Assembly: GCA_028284775.1 (NCBI GenBank)
Contig: JANQRB010000073.1
Location: 52,558-116,557 of the forward strand
From: Candidatus Kapaibacterium sp.
GTDB lineage: Bacteria; Bacteroidota; Ignavibacteria; Kapaibacteriales; UBA7675
Direction of reading: 5' to 3'
Length of the DNA: 64,000 nucleotides
A program made the translations under genes and the position numbers. Every line of letters starts with the position of its first letter. Position 1 is the stretch's first letter. Below the pieces are notes generated by a model. It saw nothing but the letters and a program-made list of their open reading frames with translations, was not told the origin of the DNA and did no database searches. Positions 61,801 through 64,000 of the stretch are shown piece by piece.

Positions 61801-63778
61801 GATCGGCGGCGAACGCGGCGTGCCGGTGCTCGATGAAACTGCGCGCTCGCTGGCCTTCGATACGGTCTGTGTCGGCAGCACGATTAAACTGGATCTTTCT
61901 GTTATTAACACCGGCAATGCCAGCGCCAACATAGCGGAACCTGTGTTCCGCACTGAACACTTCAGCGTTACGGTCGCCGATACGGAATTTCCCGTGCGAG
62001 TTCGGAACGGCGAGCCGCGACAATTCCAGGTGCAGTTTACGCCGCAGACAGGCGGTATGATAGTCGACACAATGCGCCTTCGGATCGAGCCATGTGACTT
62101 CTACGATGTTGTGCTGCGCGGCTTCGCCCGCGAATCGCGCCTGGGGGCCGACCCAGCTTTCATCACCGGTGACATCCGCAGCAACGAAGACTCCGAGTTT
62201 ACAATCGAAATTCAGTCACGTGGTAACGATCCGGCCGAGCTCAGCAGTGTGCAGCTCGAACCACTGCGTCCCGAGTGGGAACTCTTTGCTCCGGATCTGC
62301 CGTTGACGCTGCTGCCCGGCGACTTCACGACTTTGACTGTTCGGGTTAACAGTTCGGATGATCAGGCATTAAACGGCAGGATCCGACTGGAAGGCCTTCG
62401 TACCTGCCCGTTTGGACTGGAGGTACCGATCGACCTGCGATCGGTCAGTAGCTCGCTGCGTTTTTCGCGACGCCGTTTCGATTTCGGTATTCACTATTGT
62501 GCCCTGGAACCGCTGCGAGAACAATTCGACATTGTAAACGACAGCGACAAGAATCTTCGCATCGATCGGCTGGTGCTCACCGGCGGCGAATCGGCCTTCA
62601 GTTTCGAAGCGCCGACGATACCATATTCCATGGCTGCGGGCGCCAGCGAATCAATCGAGATTGTAGTTGATTTATCAAACACAGGTTTCTTTCGCGATAC
62701 ACTATTGCTAGCCTATGATACCACTGTCGAACACATACCCCTGGCTGTTAACATAACCCAGGCCAGCATCTCAATCGCGCCTCTGAGTGTTGATTTTGGA
62801 TTTGTGCCGATCGGAAGCACGGCCGAAGAGGAGCTTGTCATTCGGTCCGATGCGGCAGTACCGGTGACAGCGCTTGTTTTCGACGATGACGCAGCGGGCT
62901 TCAGTCCCCTGCAAGCGCCGGCGGTGGTTGGTCCCGGAGCCACATCCCTGCTGCTGCGTTATCAGCCGGGTATAGGCGGCAGCAACCGTAACAGATTACG
63001 GGTAGTCATCGGAGAAGCCTGCCCGCAGGAATTTTTCATCGATTTGCGTGCGGCGTCACCCTACGCGCTTGAACTGTTTACTGCCGATTACATTGCCGAG
63101 CGGGCCGATACAGTGTCGGTAGACATTGGACTGCGCGGCAACCTCCTGGAGACACCGCCGGAACGAATCGATTTGACGCTGGCATTCGACAAATGGCTCA
63201 TGGCGCCTCTTCATGTCCTCAACGGCGGAGACCCTGCTCTTCCGCTGCCACTGAGCTTCGACTTTGCCGCCGGCACCGCAACCCTTAGCCTGTGGCGTCA
63301 GGATATCGAACGAAATCCGGTTTTAACAAGCGAGGGCGGGCTGCTCGTCAGGATCCCAACTCTGGCCTTGCCGTCTGTTCCGAATTCCACGCCCCTGCGT
63401 TTCAGCGCGGCGCATTTCGAATCGTTGGACGCCGAGTACAGCGTGCAGACATTCGACGGCTCTTTTACCGTTGAACACTTCTGTGCTCCGGTTGCCAGAG
63501 CGCTGCGCCTGCTCGGAAGCTTTCGCCTGGCATTGGCACGTGCCGGTCCGGGCAATGGAGGAATTGAGCTGGAGGTGGATTCCGATGGCGGGATGATGCT
63601 CAGCGCGACGGTCAGTGATGCCTACGGCCGTCGTGTCTATTACAATCCGGCGATATCCCTGCATGGTGGGCGGAACAGCCTGCGCCTGCGGACGGGCCCC
63701 CTGGCATCCGGCGCGTACTATATCAGCCTTTCGAATCATTTGCAGCACGCAACGATGATCCTGCCATTGCATCGCTAG
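58877..63778 (+). CDS. Giant T9SS cargo with Ycf48/BNR-like propeller and repeated anchor-D modules
   Basis: A 1633-residue extracellular protein. The ATG at 58877 puts a signal peptide (residues 3-27, ending GNAQ) in front. Earlier in-frame codons give a basic, non-signal extension. Residues 30-350 have repeated short motifs GWICGFAGRVLRTTDGGDSW, MFKSENGGASWFKL, LWRSSDGGRSWS and GWACGADRTVYHTVDAGRNW, as in Ycf48/BNR beta-propellers. Five or more choice-of-anchor-D-like Ig modules follow (LDFGEFCFDRQKIQ, LTINLACSSDAVDSLTIRNT, VDFGFVPIGSTAEE), many with a single Cys in the same place. A cohesin-like segment lies before the sorting tail, which ends ILPLHR. It shares the Ig module type with the six-paralog array 40 kb away. 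Function unknown. Confidence 0.88.
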   Translation: MKLIATFCFLATGFALLLLSPAPGNAQWQKIEDLPLPDHHWLDVSFLASDTRFGWICGFAGRVLRTTDGGDSWRLATITGGGQLESISFGSRDVGYCSGPSGMFKSENGGASWFKLALPAAVTSVWGCDFVDEDNGVVAGGGCDGKQYFFSTSSGGAIWDLAVHSTANSGLTDLRLLSAGGTAYAVSSGNLWRSSDGGRSWSIDNSTGSNIWHEELAMAGDLPGSAILLPVAGDDCSGGGDGGGMRFSTDAGASWISSDVGRRMYGAFLLDQESGWACGADRTVYHTVDAGRNWQLRNCGVQEGDLDDIYFIDADEGWLVGEGVYRSLRMPYLFARDTLKFGDVCLPDERAQAIWLYNRSSRPVKASADFGGPDKDEFYLVSPVGELSIGACDSIQIIVGAAPASAGSKGSALRLAFDDGAALRLALVLEAHERSLMPEDSVLLIDPVPVGRFSGVGLRWNQTLDSEEFIEQVEKIDGSDRIYVLENMPFPVPKSTLFNFNIEPVDTGWVEARYRFVIGPCARDTIIRVRAYARSPIIDSESSLTINLACSSDAVDSLTIRNTGNADLVIEDVTLGGLDADDFSLRGWSSGAELPVRIAAGSFDYLLVGMRPGSSDTKTAELTIVNNDSTQSRGPQNPLSVPLNGTALYPVIVADSAKLDFGEFCFDRQKIQREIRLTGDNIVDADLTQIRIVGAGSAFQVDAPVVLPVELPAGTSRVLRLSFEPPVEGDFRDTLLIKVAPCDTLIAIPLEGRARRLFSSLDRREFQIDALPVAAPRKLVTTLRNAGPNREFLVLDSISGNLDVELRVGERTVLNLPDRARLEAASEVALQLAVQSRRIGWDSAQIHLHFEPCNEKHIITVRAFGLSPALETIPSLLIALGHCRESGVRAITINNAGNDTLIIDNAELGGPDPDRFAILGWDNGRELPVAIAPGASAAVDIEFRTTIAEKRESLLRLFHNDRRPDVGLNNPLEIQIGGERGVPVLDETARSLAFDTVCVGSTIKLDLSVINTGNASANIAEPVFRTEHFSVTVADTEFPVRVRNGEPRQFQVQFTPQTGGMIVDTMRLRIEPCDFYDVVLRGFARESRLGADPAFITGDIRSNEDSEFTIEIQSRGNDPAELSSVQLEPLRPEWELFAPDLPLTLLPGDFTTLTVRVNSSDDQALNGRIRLEGLRTCPFGLEVPIDLRSVSSSLRFSRRRFDFGIHYCALEPLREQFDIVNDSDKNLRIDRLVLTGGESAFSFEAPTIPYSMAAGASESIEIVVDLSNTGFFRDTLLLAYDTTVEHIPLAVNITQASISIAPLSVDFGFVPIGSTAEEELVIRSDAAVPVTALVFDDDAAGFSPLQAPAVVGPGATSLLLRYQPGIGGSNRNRLRVVIGEACPQEFFIDLRAASPYALELFTADYIAERADTVSVDIGLRGNLLETPPERIDLTLAFDKWLMAPLHVLNGGDPALPLPLSFDFAAGTATLSLWRQDIERNPVLTSEGGLLVRIPTLALPSVPNSTPLRFSAAHFESLDAEYSVQTFDGSFTVEHFCAPVARALRLLGSFRLALARAGPGNGGIELEVDSDGGMMLSATVSDAYGRRVYYNPAISLHGGRNSLRLRTGPLASGAYYISLSNHLQHATMILPLHR

Positions 63779-63864
63779 GGCGTCGGCGCAGCGATATTTG
63801 GGTTGCCGTTCATTTGCCGCTCTTCGAGAAAAATGATGCTTTTGTAAATGAATTGTAAATAATG

Positions 63865-63896
63865 TTTGCATTCGCTCGGCAAGCGCCGTATCTTTG
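63865..63896 (+). promoter_or_regulatory. Bacteroidota-type promoter reading out of the window
   Basis: TTTG at 63865-63868 and TATCTTTG at 63889-63896 are separated by 20 bases, an exact match to the Bacteroidota housekeeping layout TTTG-N19/20-TAnnTTTG. Transcription would start near 63903 and run to the right edge. No coding frame begins in the remaining 100 bases. Confidence 0.78.
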
Positions 63897-63923
63897 TTGC
63901 TCTTCTGTCGCGAAGGCGGCACA

Positions 63924-64000
63924 GTTCTTTGAAAGTAGAAAGCACATAAAGGTAAGGAACCGTCAAGGAAACTTGCGGAATGGAGAGTCAGGCAACTCAA
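63924..64000 (+). other. Possible rRNA-operon leader with boxA-like sequence
   Basis: GTTCTTTGAAAG at 63924-63935 resembles the boxA antitermination element (core like GCTCTTTAA) seen in the leaders of bacterial rRNA operons, including those of Bacteroidota. It lies just after a strong promoter, and no coding frame follows before the edge. The 16S gene itself is not in the window, so this is a prediction only. The same 12-base word also occurs at 33380-33391 upstream of flagellin 2. Confidence 0.35.

Overview
The window looks like a chromosomal piece of a Gram-negative bacterium from the Fibrobacterota-Chlorobiota-Bacteroidota (FCB) superphylum. Eight very large exported proteins end in the C-terminal domain that targets cargo to the type IX secretion system (T9SS). 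There is a carboxypeptidase-regulatory-domain TonB receptor, a Kdo pathway gene, and one promoter of the Bacteroidota type (TTTG-N20-TAnnTTTG) at the right edge. A late flagellar gene set is also present. Flagella are rare in classical Bacteroidetes but occur in deep FCB lineages such as Ignavibacteria- or Rhodothermia-like groups, so I place the organism there without naming a species. No phage, insertion sequence, CRISPR array or tRNA was seen.

Layout. (1) 476-19833: six plus-strand paralogous genes in a row, each about 910-945 codons. Each has a signal peptide, an IgGFc-binding-protein-like N-terminal region, choice-of-anchor-D-like (ASH-type) Ig modules and a T9SS type A sorting tail. Four of them are followed by clear intrinsic terminators. 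(2) 19965-21810, minus strand: kdsB and a PlsC-family acyltransferase, that is, outer-membrane lipid synthesis. (3) 22234-30325: thioredoxin, a TonB-dependent receptor, and a 1438-residue secreted protein built of three tandem repeats of about 440 residues plus a T9SS tail. (4) 30525-32018: a 45-bp repeat tract, then nifU-like and mrp iron-sulphur carrier genes on the minus strand. (5) 32203-37654: two flagellins, each behind a good sigma-28 promoter candidate, then fliS, fliD, flaG, a fliT-like gene and an flgM-like gene. (6) 37923-46262: ssb, then a dense plus-strand run of an MCE/MlaD protein, an O-methyltransferase, a VWA-OmpA lipoprotein, purC, rodA, dcd, a DUF1684-type lipoprotein and two unknowns. 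(7) 46413-50347: three orphan genes and an orphan terminator. (8) 50708-63778: a bacterial alpha-2-macroglobulin, an alkaline-phosphatase-superfamily lipoprotein and a 1633-residue T9SS cargo with a beta-propeller-like front and repeated Ig modules. (9) 63865-64000: a strong Bacteroidota-type promoter and a boxA-like leader, perhaps the front of an rRNA operon lying beyond the window.

Common theme. Much of the window is devoted to the cell surface: secreted adhesin-like proteins, an outer-membrane receptor, lipoproteins, LPS and lipid synthesis, MCE lipid transport, RodA and flagellar filament. No T9SS machinery gene (PorK/L/M/N/V/U or Sov type) is present, so export of the eight cargo proteins depends on genes elsewhere. 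The flagellar block has an internal regulatory logic: sigma-28-type promoters drive the flagellins and an FlgM-like anti-sigma factor is encoded a few genes downstream.

Limits. All calls come from reading sequence and motifs by eye. Starts were chosen from Shine-Dalgarno motifs, ATG against TTG choice, signal peptides and agreement among paralogs. The six-paralog array and the triple-repeat protein are the best candidates for an undescribed system, but their function cannot be read from sequence alone.
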